From: CAYFMP01 sp964344215
Lineage (GTDB): Bacteria > Pseudomonadota > Alphaproteobacteria > Rhodospirillales > Casp-alpha2
Direction of reading: 5' to 3'
Length of the DNA stretch: 64,000 bases
Assembly: GCA_964344215.1 (NCBI GenBank)
Contig: CAYFMP010000009.1
Span: forward strand, 20,136 to 84,135
Below the pieces are notes generated by a model. It saw only the letters and a program-made list of their open reading frames with translations. It was not told the origin of the DNA and ran no database searches. Position numbers and translations under genes: made by a program. This document shows, piece by piece, positions 24,733-31,677 of this stretch. The first letter of the stretch is position 1; each line of letters begins with the position of its first letter.

Positions 24733-25257
24733 TTAGGAAGACGCCCTCGGCTCGACGACCAGCCAGAAGCCGCCCGGCGAGCGCTGCATATGGGCGAGCT
24801 CGAAACGTTCGCAGATCCTGGGCAGCCACCACGACGCCGGCTTCTGGATCAGATGCGCGTTGCGGCCGTCGGGTAGCGTCTTGACGGCCGGGCCGGTATG
24901 GATGGTGAAGAAACCGACTTTCGTGGTGATCCTCTCCAATTCGCCGAGCACGGCGTCCAGGTAGAGCGGCTCGACGTGTTCGAGAACGTCGATGCAGCAG
25001 ACGAGGTCGGCCGCGCGCGCTTCGCCGTATTCCGGGAAAGCCGGATCGTAGGGATAGTAGCGGAACCCGGACCGGCCCAGTTCGTTCAGCTTCTTTCGGA
25101 GATTGCACTTGCCGGCGCCGTAGTCCGAGATGCTCTCGGCCCCGGTCTGGTCGAGCAGGTCCGCGACCAGCGGCGCGTAGTGCAGCGACGCCACCCCGTA
25201 GTTCGGGTTCTCGTGGAGCCGTTTCTGCTGTTCGAGGTATTCGGCCGAAATCGTCAT
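24733..25257 (-). CDS. Class I SAM-dependent methyltransferase
   Basis: This encodes 174 residues from the ATG at 25257. The SAM-binding region is 'ISDYGAGKCNLRKKLNE' (motif I) and the post-motif 'VCCIDVLEHVEP' is characteristic. The N-terminal 'LEQQKRLHENPNYGVAS' and the 'HLIQKPASWW' segment place it with small methyltransferases found in surface-polysaccharide clusters. A longer reading to 25416 is possible but runs into the duplicated leader. Substrate unknown; neighbours suggest a glycan. Confidence 0.82.
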   Translation of the reverse strand: MTISAEYLEQQKRLHENPNYGVASLHYAPLVADLLDQTGAESISDYGAGKCNLRKKLNELGRSGFRYYPYDPAFPEYGEARAADLVCCIDVLEHVEPLYLDAVLGELERITTKVGFFTIHTGPAVKTLPDGRNAHLIQKPASWWLPRICERFELAHMQRSPGGFWLVVEPRASS

Positions 25258-25383
25258 CCGTTTCGCCGCCGATGTTGGTTGCCGGTCGCCGGTGGCGGCG
25301 AGTGTAGCCGAGCCGCCCGGCGGAAGCCACAGGCGACGGGACGGCCCCCCTTTGCGAAAGCGCGCCCCGCCGCGACCACCGTG

Positions 25384-25500
25384 ACACCCCTTGCGGGGCC
25401 GCGTGCCGTCGCCCACCTTTGACTCGATTCAGCGCCAAGGCCGTGATTAACTCCGGCCACCGACCTCGATCGGGAGCCGGCCATGCCGAGTTACGATTAC
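25384..25500 (+). promoter_or_regulatory. 117-bp leader of glutathione reductase (downstream copy of repeat)
   Basis: The four differences from the copy at 22764-22880 are at the positions corresponding to bases 25403, 25405, 25430 and 25438. A TTGACT within it could be a -35 box, but the -10 is not obvious. GGGAGCCGGCC precedes the ATG at 25483. Confidence 0.6.
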
Positions 25501-26841
25501 GACCTGATCACCATCGGCGCCGGCTCCGGGGGGGTCCGCGCGTCCCGGGTGGCGGCGGCCGAGTACGGCAGGCGGACGGCGGTCGTCGAGAACCTGCGGA
25601 CCGGCGGCACCTGCGTCATGCGCGGCTGCGTGCCGAAGAAGCTCCTGGTCTACGGCGCCCACTTCGCCCACGACTTCGAGGACGCCCGCGGCTACGGCTG
25701 GGGCGTCGGCGAGACCGAGTTCGACTGGCCGACCCTGATCGCCAACAAGAACCGCGAGCTCGACCGCCTCGAGGGCGCCTATCACAACGTCCTCCAGAAA
25801 GCCGGCGTCGACGAGATCGCCGGCACCGGCCGCGTCACCGACCCCCACACGGTCGAGGTCGACGGCACGCCCTACACCGCCGAGACCATCCTCGTCGCCA
25901 CCGGCGGCTGGCCGAGCCTGCCCGACATCCCCGGCATCGAGCACGCCATCACCTCGAACGAGGCGCTCGACCTGGAGCGACTGCCCGATCGCATCGTCAT
26001 CGTCGGCGGCGGCTACATCGCCGTCGAGTTCGCCGGCATCTTCAACGCCTTGGGCGTCGAGGTCCACGAGATCATCCGCGCCGACAACATCCTCAGAGGC
26101 TTCGACGAGGACGTCCGCGACACGCTGCGCGAAGAGATGGCGGCCAAGCGCATCGCCGTCCATGCCGAGACCCGGGTCACCGCCATCGACAGGACCGCCG
26201 GCGGCTATCGGCTGTCCCTCGATACCGGCGAGGCGATGGACACCGATCTGGTCATGTACGCCACCGGACGGACGCCGAACGCGCGCGGCATCGGCCTCGA
26301 GGAGGTCGGCGTCGAGATCGACGCCCGTGGCGCCGTCGTCGTCGACGAATACTCGAGGACCGCCGTTGAGTCCATCTACGCCATCGGCGACGTCACCGAC
26401 CGCATGAACCTGACCCCGGTCGCCATCGCCGAGGCGATGGCGCTGACCAGGACGCTCTACGGCGACGCGCCGAGCGCCATGGACTATGAGAACGTGCCCT
26501 CCGCCGTGTTCAGCCAGCCGCCGGTCGGCACCGTGGGCCTGACCGAGGAGCAGGCCCGCGAGCGCGGCGAGATCGACGTCTACGTGGCCGATTTCAGGCC
26601 GATGAAGCACACGTTGTCGGGCCGCGACGAAGGGTCGATGATGAAGGTCGTCGTCGATCGCGCCACCGACCGCGTGCTCGGCTGCCACATGGTCGGCGCC
26701 GACGCGCCGGAGATCATCCAGGGCATCGGCATCGCGCTCCGCTGCGGCGCCACCAAGGCGCAGTTCGACTCGACCGTCGGCATCCACCCGACGGCGGCCG
26801 AGGAGTTCGTCACCATGCGCCAGAAGCAGCCGGAGTTTTGA
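25483..26841 (+). CDS. gor: Glutathione-disulfide reductase
   Basis: This encodes 452 residues. The FAD-binding start 'DLITIGAGSGGVRASRVAA', redox pair 'GGTCVMRGCVPKKLLVY' (Cys-x4-Cys), NADPH fold 'IVIVGGGYIAVEFAGIF', central 'YAIGDVTDRMNLTPVAI' and C-terminal 'GIHPTAAEEFVTMR' with the catalytic His-Glu pair are all present. It regenerates reduced glutathione with NADPH. Length and motifs are those of the Gram-negative enzyme. It sits alone, with its leader duplicated 2.6 kb upstream. Confidence 0.96.
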   Translation: MPSYDYDLITIGAGSGGVRASRVAAAEYGRRTAVVENLRTGGTCVMRGCVPKKLLVYGAHFAHDFEDARGYGWGVGETEFDWPTLIANKNRELDRLEGAYHNVLQKAGVDEIAGTGRVTDPHTVEVDGTPYTAETILVATGGWPSLPDIPGIEHAITSNEALDLERLPDRIVIVGGGYIAVEFAGIFNALGVEVHEIIRADNILRGFDEDVRDTLREEMAAKRIAVHAETRVTAIDRTAGGYRLSLDTGEAMDTDLVMYATGRTPNARGIGLEEVGVEIDARGAVVVDEYSRTAVESIYAIGDVTDRMNLTPVAIAEAMALTRTLYGDAPSAMDYENVPSAVFSQPPVGTVGLTEEQARERGEIDVYVADFRPMKHTLSGRDEGSMMKVVVDRATDRVLGCHMVGADAPEIIQGIGIALRCGATKAQFDSTVGIHPTAAEEFVTMRQKQPEF

Positions 26842-26909
26842 GGCGCGGGCGGTTCGGCGGAGCCTCGTTCCTTTCGCCGAGCCTCGACCGCCGGGAACCG
26901 GTTTTCCGA

Positions 26910-27092
26910 TTAGGCGGTTTTCGCTTTCGACCGCTTATGTCGAACGCGAACCGCGTTGACGGGGGCCAGGCGCTCCCGCATTGCCTCGACGATCCGCACC
27001 TTCTTTCCGAACGGCAACCGAGCCAACTCGCGCCGCGCCTTGGTCTTGCGGGCGATGACGTCTTCCAGCGTGAGGTCGGCGATCCGCTTCAT
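26910..27092 (-). CDS. Small basic protein paired with a nucleotidyltransferase
   Basis: This encodes 60 residues, strongly basic, especially the C-terminus ('VRVRHKRSKAKTA'). The N-terminus 'MKRIADLTLEDVIARKTKAR' is helical. It begins six bases after the stop of the nucleotidyltransferase-like gene. Size and placement are like the small partner of toxin-antitoxin pairs, but no antitoxin fold is recognised. DNA or RNA binding is likely from charge alone. Confidence 0.55.
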   Translation of the reverse strand: MKRIADLTLEDVIARKTKARRELARLPFGKKVRIVEAMRERLAPVNAVRVRHKRSKAKTA

Positions 27093-27098
27093 GGCATC

Positions 27099-27647
27099 CT
27101 ATTCTCCGGCAAGCGGGTCGGAAATTCCAGCTTTGTCGCAGAACTCGGCCCATTTCACCGAAAGGTCGTGTTCCTTCACGATGCGTCCCAGCCGCGCCAG
27201 ATCGACGGCATCCTGGTCGAGAAGCGTTTCGATTCGGGCCAAGTCCTTCAAGCGGCCCGTTCGAAGTGCGATGGCGGCCAAATGTTCGGCGGTCAGGACG
27301 CGCGTGACGACCCCGAGGTCGTCGTCGTCGACGGTTCTTGCCTGCTCCAGCGCTTCCAGATCGAGGGCGTCCGAAACCGGAAGGAATTGCACCGGCCACC
27401 CCTCGACGACAAGTCCTTCGTGCCTCCACTCCGAATATCCCTCGTTCTCCAGGTAGGAGACGATGGGGCCGAGCGTGACGAGTTCGGATTTCGGATCGTC
27501 CTCGAAGGAAACCAGAATATCGAGATCTTCCGTCAACGTCGGCTCGGCGTAGAAAAGCGCCGCGACCGCTCCTCCGATGGCGTAGTTTTCGATTACCTCG
27601 TCTTCGACCATTCGGTTGACGATTTTCAGGGTCTTCCCCAGGGACAC
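27099..27647 (-). CDS. Nucleotidyltransferase-fold protein (possible type IV-like toxin)
   Basis: This encodes 182 residues. 'YAIGGAVAALFYAEPTLTED' followed by 'LDILVSFEDD' is the GG...DxD pattern of minimal nucleotidyltransferases such as AbiEii/MenT or DUF6036-like proteins; the two acidic residues are E/D-L-D. The C-terminal part ('HLAAIALRTGRLKDLARIE') is the helical segment usual for this group. A transfer reaction on tRNA or protein is inferred from the fold. It is in operon with a 60-residue basic protein and divergent from a sulfotransferase fragment only 20 bases away. Confidence 0.7.
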   Translation of the reverse strand: MSLGKTLKIVNRMVEDEVIENYAIGGAVAALFYAEPTLTEDLDILVSFEDDPKSELVTLGPIVSYLENEGYSEWRHEGLVVEGWPVQFLPVSDALDLEALEQARTVDDDDLGVVTRVLTAEHLAAIALRTGRLKDLARIETLLDQDAVDLARLGRIVKEHDLSVKWAEFCDKAGISDPLAGE

Positions 27648-27667
27648 GTCATAGTTCTCCCGACGGC

Positions 27668-28063
27668 ATGGCTTGGCGTTGGTTCCCGCTCGTTCCTTGG
27701 ATCGCGAGCCACACTACCATGCGCCTGTCCGAAAAAGGGCAATCAATATGGTCGGCCGGCGAGCGGCGACGCGCCTTCGCCGGCCTCGTCGAGTTCCTGA
27801 AGTTCCCGGAACTCGGAGCAGGCGTCCTGCAAGCGGCGGTCGAGCTCGGCCGCTTCGAGAACATGCAGAAGGCCGAGGAGACCGACGCCTACGACGACTT
27901 CCGCCTGCGCACCACCGATTCCGACGACCCGGAAAGCCGCAAGGTGCGGCGCGGCAAGGCCGGCGGCTACGTCGATTACATGTCGGCCGCCGACATCGAC
28001 TACTGCGACCGCCTGATCGCGGAGCAGCTCGACCCGGCGTACGCCTGTTACGGGGCGGAGTGA
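27668..28063 (+). pseudogene. C-terminal fragment of a sulfotransferase-domain protein
   Basis: This encodes 131 residues. Residues about 35-131 match the end of P-loop sulfotransferases: 'LVEFLKFPELGAGVLQAAVE', 'FENMQKAEE' and 'KVRRGKAGGYVDYMSAADID'. The PAPS-binding loop and the first two-thirds of the domain are missing, so it cannot be active. The first 35 residues have no homology and are probably accidental coding sequence past the break. It marks a deletion or insertion boundary at the edge of the accessory region. Confidence 0.7.
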
Positions 28064-28095
28064 GGCGGCTGCGGGGGAGTTCGCCGCCATGCGAT

Positions 28096-28124
28096 TTGGC
28101 CGTTCGACGGCCCGGCGCTATAAT
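28096..28124 (+). promoter_or_regulatory. Promoter of a leaderless antitoxin mRNA
   Basis: TTGGCC and a perfect TATAAT are separated by 17 bases. The expected start point, about seven bases after TATAAT, coincides with the A of the ATG at 28131, so the message would be leaderless. Confidence 0.7.
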
Positions 28125-28130
28125 CCGCCG

Positions 28131-28352
28131 ATGACCAAGCTGCTTGAAAAGGCCATCGAAAAGGCCCGCCTCCTGCCGGCCGACCGTCAGGACGTCGCCG
28201 CCGAGGCCCTGTTGGCCGTCGTCGCGCAGAGCGCCGCCGGCGCGCCGAAGCTAAGCGACGAACAGGCGGCGGAAGTGCGCCGCCGGCTCCGTGATCGGCG
28301 CTACGCCTCGGACGAGGAGGTCGCCGCCTTCTTCCGCCAAGCCGGCGCATGA
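28131..28352 (+). CDS. Antitoxin-like protein of a RelB/ParD type
   Basis: This encodes 73 residues. Helical, charged N-terminus ('LLEKAIEKARLLPADRQDVA') and a C-terminal 'VRRRLRDRRYASDEEVAAFF', typical of the COG-level addiction antitoxins that partner ParE/RelE toxins. The stop overlaps the toxin start (ATGA). There is no ribosome site; the promoter places the 5' end at the ATG. The partner toxin is truncated, so the antitoxin is orphaned. Confidence 0.75.
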   Translation: MTKLLEKAIEKARLLPADRQDVAAEALLAVVAQSAAGAPKLSDEQAAEVRRRLRDRRYASDEEVAAFFRQAGA

Positions 28353-28609
28353 AGCTGGTCTTCCAGGAGGCGGCCCGACAGGTTTTCGGGGCCGACCTCC
28401 GGGACATCCACGACTACATCGCAATCGACAACCCGGCCGTTGCCGCGACGGTCGTCCGGCGGATCAAGTCCTCGCTCGACCGGCTACATAGGCAGCTGTC
28501 ACGCGCCTTGGTGAAACAGAACCGAGAGTGGCCGAAAGCTTACCTACGAAATCTGTCAATTTTTCCTTCGATACGGTGTGTTCAGCCCCCTCTCTCCAGT
28601 TCGATTTAA
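28349..28609 (+). pseudogene. ParE/RelE-type toxin, truncated
   Basis: The first 46 codons are ParE-like ('VFGADLRDIHDYIAIDNPAV', then 'VVRRIKSSLDRL'). Homology stops near base 28490, and the frame continues into AT-rich foreign sequence to 28609 with no toxin residues. The C-terminal beta strands and catalytic region are gone. The break coincides with the change in base composition, so the AT-rich island probably inserted here or a deletion joined them. Confidence 0.75.
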
Positions 28610-28888
28610 TTTTAATTCGATTTACTCGAAGAAATTGTTCTATCTTAAACGGTTGGCGCCGTTTGATTGCAGCGTGCATGGGCAATGTAGCCAAAGGAAT
28701 CTTCTTAGACTGTATCGCCGTATCGACGATTACCAAGGTCGGAAGGCTGGGCCCCACCCTAATGGAACACGTCTCTCTAGATACGCATGATCACCGGAGT
28801 ACTCAGAAAGGCCGCAATAACTACGACTATTCATTTTTCTATCCGCTACAAATTCGGCGGAGGCTTACTCGGTTGTTTGGAGAAACGT
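28505..28888 (+). other. AT-rich leader of the island, no supported gene
   Basis: About 380 bases with clearly lower GC than the flanks. Open frames exist on both strands but have neither ribosome sites nor recognisable domains. The region probably contains the promoter of the four-gene operon. Confidence 0.5.
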
Positions 28889-29299
28889 ATGGGCAAGCGA
28901 TCTGAGAGCTCTTCCTCAGAAAACAGAAATCGCAATAGAGGTAAAACGGATATCCCTGAGAAGAAACTCAGGGGGGTTGCTCTCTTTGCGGTTATCTACG
29001 ACGAAATATCGAAGGCCGTCGGAGAAGAGTTTTCATCTGTTCAACTGTTACAAGTGGCAAACGAACTCATCAAGATTTCAAGAGATGAGTACGTTGACAA
29101 AGTTGCAAGAGAGCCTGCAGCGAGACCAAACTACTATTCCTATAGTGTTGACTCGGCATTTTTCAAGCGTCCATGGAAAGTAGTTGAAGAGGAGTTGAAG
29201 ACCATGGGAGCATTTGAAGACCCTGACATTTCGTCTGAGGCTCTTGCAAGATATAGATTAATTAATCTTAGCATCGATGATAGCGAATTGGATTTTTAG
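28889..29299 (+). CDS. Unknown protein, first gene of the AT-rich island operon
   Basis: This encodes 136 residues from the ATG at 28889 with a GGAG site six bases upstream; a longer frame from 28787 lacks one. The first 30 residues are polar and disordered (Ser/Asn/Arg). The rest is mixed helical ('GVALFAVIYDEISKAVGEEF', 'LLQVANELIKISRDEYVDKV'). No family recognised. It uses AT-rich codons unlike the host genes. The next gene begins one base after its stop. Confidence 0.65.
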   Translation: MGKRSESSSSENRNRNRGKTDIPEKKLRGVALFAVIYDEISKAVGEEFSSVQLLQVANELIKISRDEYVDKVAREPAARPNYYSYSVDSAFFKRPWKVVEEELKTMGAFEDPDISSEALARYRLINLSIDDSELDF

Positions 29300-29300
29300 A

Positions 29301-29573
29301 ATGACCAATGCGAACTACAAACCAGCAATGGCTTTTCGTGAGCATATGTTAGAGGGCCACCATGTATCGCTATTGGAAGCCATGCTACTATTTGGCGTAC
29401 AAAATCCAAATGCTGAATTAGCCCGAATAAAGAAAGACGGTTTTCTAATTAAGTCCCAGAAGGTGCCGATGGCAAAAATCGTCCGCCGGATTAACGAATA
29501 CACCATCTGCAAGGTGCCAGAAAATCTACCTTATCGGGAAATTCACATGACCGAGTATTGGATTAGCCGATGA
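29301..29573 (+). CDS. Small winged-helix-like protein (phage type)
   Basis: This encodes 90 residues. The pattern 'MLEGHHVSLLEAMLLFGVQ' followed by 'ELARIKKDGFLIKSQKVPM' resembles the small winged helix proteins of phages, in which a helix-turn-helix names a gene position and a 'R-x-x-G-x-x-I' turn follows. DNA binding is inferred. It lies between the unknown 136-residue gene and an HNH nuclease, with a four-base overlap to the latter. Confidence 0.6.
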   Translation: MTNANYKPAMAFREHMLEGHHVSLLEAMLLFGVQNPNAELARIKKDGFLIKSQKVPMAKIVRRINEYTICKVPENLPYREIHMTEYWISR

Positions 29574-29773
29574 GAAGATTGTTCTCGGAACGACAGAGAA
29601 AGACGTTGCGCTTACTTTCGGGCAACAAATGCGTGAACTGCGGTGCAACTCTCGATGAATCATTTCATGCAGATCACGTTGAGCCCTTTTCGAAAGATGG
29701 CCAAACAATTCTTAAGAATGCCCAAGCTCTATGTGCTCAATGCAATCTAAAGAAGGGCGCAAAAAATGCCTGA
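29570..29773 (+). CDS. Minimal HNH endonuclease
   Basis: This encodes 67 residues. C21-x2-C24 and C55-x2-C58 form the zinc site; D35-H36 gives the metal-binding/general-base pair, N50 the middle Asn, and N59 replaces the final His (HNN-type). 'LKKGAK' closes the domain. It would bind a divalent metal and cut DNA. It has no recognition domain of its own, so it needs a partner, plausibly the helicase encoded next with an eight-base overlap or the preceding winged-helix protein. Confidence 0.85.
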   Translation: MRRLFSERQRKTLRLLSGNKCVNCGATLDESFHADHVEPFSKDGQTILKNAQALCAQCNLKKGAKNA

Positions 29774-31436
29774 AATAAATTTGCGGAATTGGCAATCGGA
29801 AGCAATAAACAAGGCTCTGACGTGGCTCGTTGAAGAAAAGCAGGATCGGCATTTCCTGATCAACGCTTCTCCAGGATCAGGAAAGACTATTTGTGCTTCA
29901 GTGATTGCAAAGCGGCTACTTGAATTGGAGGAAATTGACCGGGTAATCGTAATAGCCCCAAGAACCGAAGTGGTGCGTCAATGGGAGAACGAATTTAAGT
30001 TTGTCACAGGGCGTCATATGACAAAGGTGACGGGAGCTGATACTGATATTGATGGCTATGGTGTGGATTTGTGTGCCACTTGGGCCGCAATTCAGGGCCT
30101 GTTGGACGGTTTTCAAACCGTTTGCAAAAGAGAAAAAACACTTATTATTTGCGACGAGCATCATCATGCTGCGGTCGAGGCAGCGTGGGGCACCGGTGCC
30201 GACGGTGCATTTGCTGACGCCAAATTTGCTTTGATACTCAGCGGCACCCCGATCCGTTCAGATGGTATGGAGCCCGTTTGGTTTGCCTATGATGATTTAG
30301 GCCAAATCAATCACCCTCAAGAAGGAACCTACACTCTTACTTATGGTGAAGCAGTAGATTTGAATTACTGCCGGCCAATCACTTTCCACAGGCATGAAGG
30401 GCACTTCTCCGTAAAGTTGCCCGATGGGGACGACATTGCGGTATCTGGCGAGAATCAGGGTGAACTGTCAAAAGAATTGAAGCGAATTAGGGGCCTACAG
30501 CAGGCATTGGATTTTTACAAACTTGCCTGTACCCCGAAGTACCTCGCTGACAACAAGACCCCAGACATTAACTCCTACCAAGCTTCGATGCTCGAATGGG
30601 GAATTGTAAAACTGAATGATCTTAGGGAGACCATTCCAAGAGCTGGCGGCTTGGTCATCGCCCCGAGTATTGGGGTTGCCCAATATATGGCCGACCTACT
30701 GGAACTGATGGAAGGCGAAAAACCAACTTTGGTACATAGCCAGATGGCTAATGCCGAGGGGCGTATCGCCGCCTTCAAAAACACTGACAAAAAGTGGTTG
30801 GTTTCGGTCGCAATGATTTCGGAAGGCGTCGATATTCAGAGGCTTCGGGTGCTTGTCTATTTACCAAACGCTCAGACTGAATTGGCATTTAGGCAAGCTA
30901 TGGGTCGTGTTGTAAGAACGTTAGGTGAAGACGACTACTCAAGAGCGTATGTGGTGATGCCGACCCACCAGATTTTTGAAGAATATGCACGCAGGGTTGA
31001 ACAGGAAATGAGCCCCGCTGCAAGAAAAGATACAGATCGCCGCACGACTAAAGTGTGCCCGATATGCGAAGCGGAAAACCCAAGGGACGCAAAATTTTGT
31101 TCAGAATGTGAATACGAATTTCCGCCGCCGCCAACAAAGTTCAAAACGTGCCAGAATTGTGAAACGTTGAACCCGATGGGTGTGGAGATTTGTCAAAATT
31201 GTGGGCATTCATTTATGCATGAATTTGAAATCTCGTTAAATGACGCATTACGCATGGGTGCAATTATCCGAGGCATGGATATTGACGAAAACGAGGTAAG
31301 AGAAGGTGAAGAATTGGGTAAGGAGTTCTTGTCAGACGTCTTGTCCAGTGGCGATGATATGCTCATCAAAGTGGTTCAGCAGTTGCCGGAAGAGTCTTGG
31401 GGACGATTACGCAAGTATCTTAATCGGGAAAAATAG
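29766..31436 (+). CDS. SF2 DEAD/DEAH-type helicase with two C-terminal zinc ribbons
   Basis: This encodes 556 residues. A Q-like 'LRNWQSEAINKAL' precedes Walker A ASPGSGKT (34-41); motif Ib region 'VIVIAPRTEVVRQWENEF'; Walker B box DEHH at 130-133; motif III-like 'LILSGTPIR'; helicase C-terminal 'MISEGVDIQRLRVLVY' and motif VI 'AFRQAMGRVVRT'. Two Cys4 ribbons follow at C431/434/445/448 and C462/465/476/479, then an 80-residue acidic tail. It should translocate on duplex or branched DNA. It is coupled to the HNH gene by an eight-base overlap. Zinc ribbons after an SF2 core are known in phage and mobile-element helicases. Confidence 0.9.
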   Translation: MPEINLRNWQSEAINKALTWLVEEKQDRHFLINASPGSGKTICASVIAKRLLELEEIDRVIVIAPRTEVVRQWENEFKFVTGRHMTKVTGADTDIDGYGVDLCATWAAIQGLLDGFQTVCKREKTLIICDEHHHAAVEAAWGTGADGAFADAKFALILSGTPIRSDGMEPVWFAYDDLGQINHPQEGTYTLTYGEAVDLNYCRPITFHRHEGHFSVKLPDGDDIAVSGENQGELSKELKRIRGLQQALDFYKLACTPKYLADNKTPDINSYQASMLEWGIVKLNDLRETIPRAGGLVIAPSIGVAQYMADLLELMEGEKPTLVHSQMANAEGRIAAFKNTDKKWLVSVAMISEGVDIQRLRVLVYLPNAQTELAFRQAMGRVVRTLGEDDYSRAYVVMPTHQIFEEYARRVEQEMSPAARKDTDRRTTKVCPICEAENPRDAKFCSECEYEFPPPPTKFKTCQNCETLNPMGVEICQNCGHSFMHEFEISLNDALRMGAIIRGMDIDENEVREGEELGKEFLSDVLSSGDDMLIKVVQQLPEESWGRLRKYLNREK

Positions 31437-31677
31437 AAGCGCCGAATGGTCGGGCCAGTTCGACTAACTGTTGAGGTTATCGAAAGCGAACCACGAAATC
31501 CGCTAGGGCCAAGATCTGTCTAAACCACCAACCTCAAAAACAGTCCGCTCTATGGGGCGGAGCGGACTCGCCTGTCCAATCGGAAACACAACCCCCAAAT
31601 ATACGTATTTTGTTCTTGAAAAACTAAATATACTATGATATTTTTCCTTTTTCATTTTGAAATGGGAATTTCCGATC
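31437..31677. other. Right edge of AT-rich island with inverted repeats
   Basis: A 9-bp perfect stem (AGTCCGCTC/GAGCGGACT, 31542-31568) lies downstream of the helicase gene. A looser long-range pairing (GAGGTT at about 31472 with AACCTC at about 31530) encloses most of the first 80 bases. From 31600 to 31660 the sequence is very AT-rich, then GC content jumps at the terminase gene. Confidence 0.6.
31542..31568 (+). terminator. Hairpin downstream of the helicase operon
   Basis: Nine-pair perfect stem with a nine-base loop. No T-run follows, so it may stabilise the 3' end rather than terminate. Its position 105 bases after the stop fits an operon end. Confidence 0.45.

Noticed and set aside
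28464..28757. 97-codon minus-strand frame at the island's left edge
   Set aside because: No ribosome site or domain; spans the composition boundary, so unlikely to be one gene.
28528..28905. 125-codon plus-strand frame ahead of the island operon
   Set aside because: No ribosome site or recognisable pattern, and it overlaps the better-supported start at 28889.
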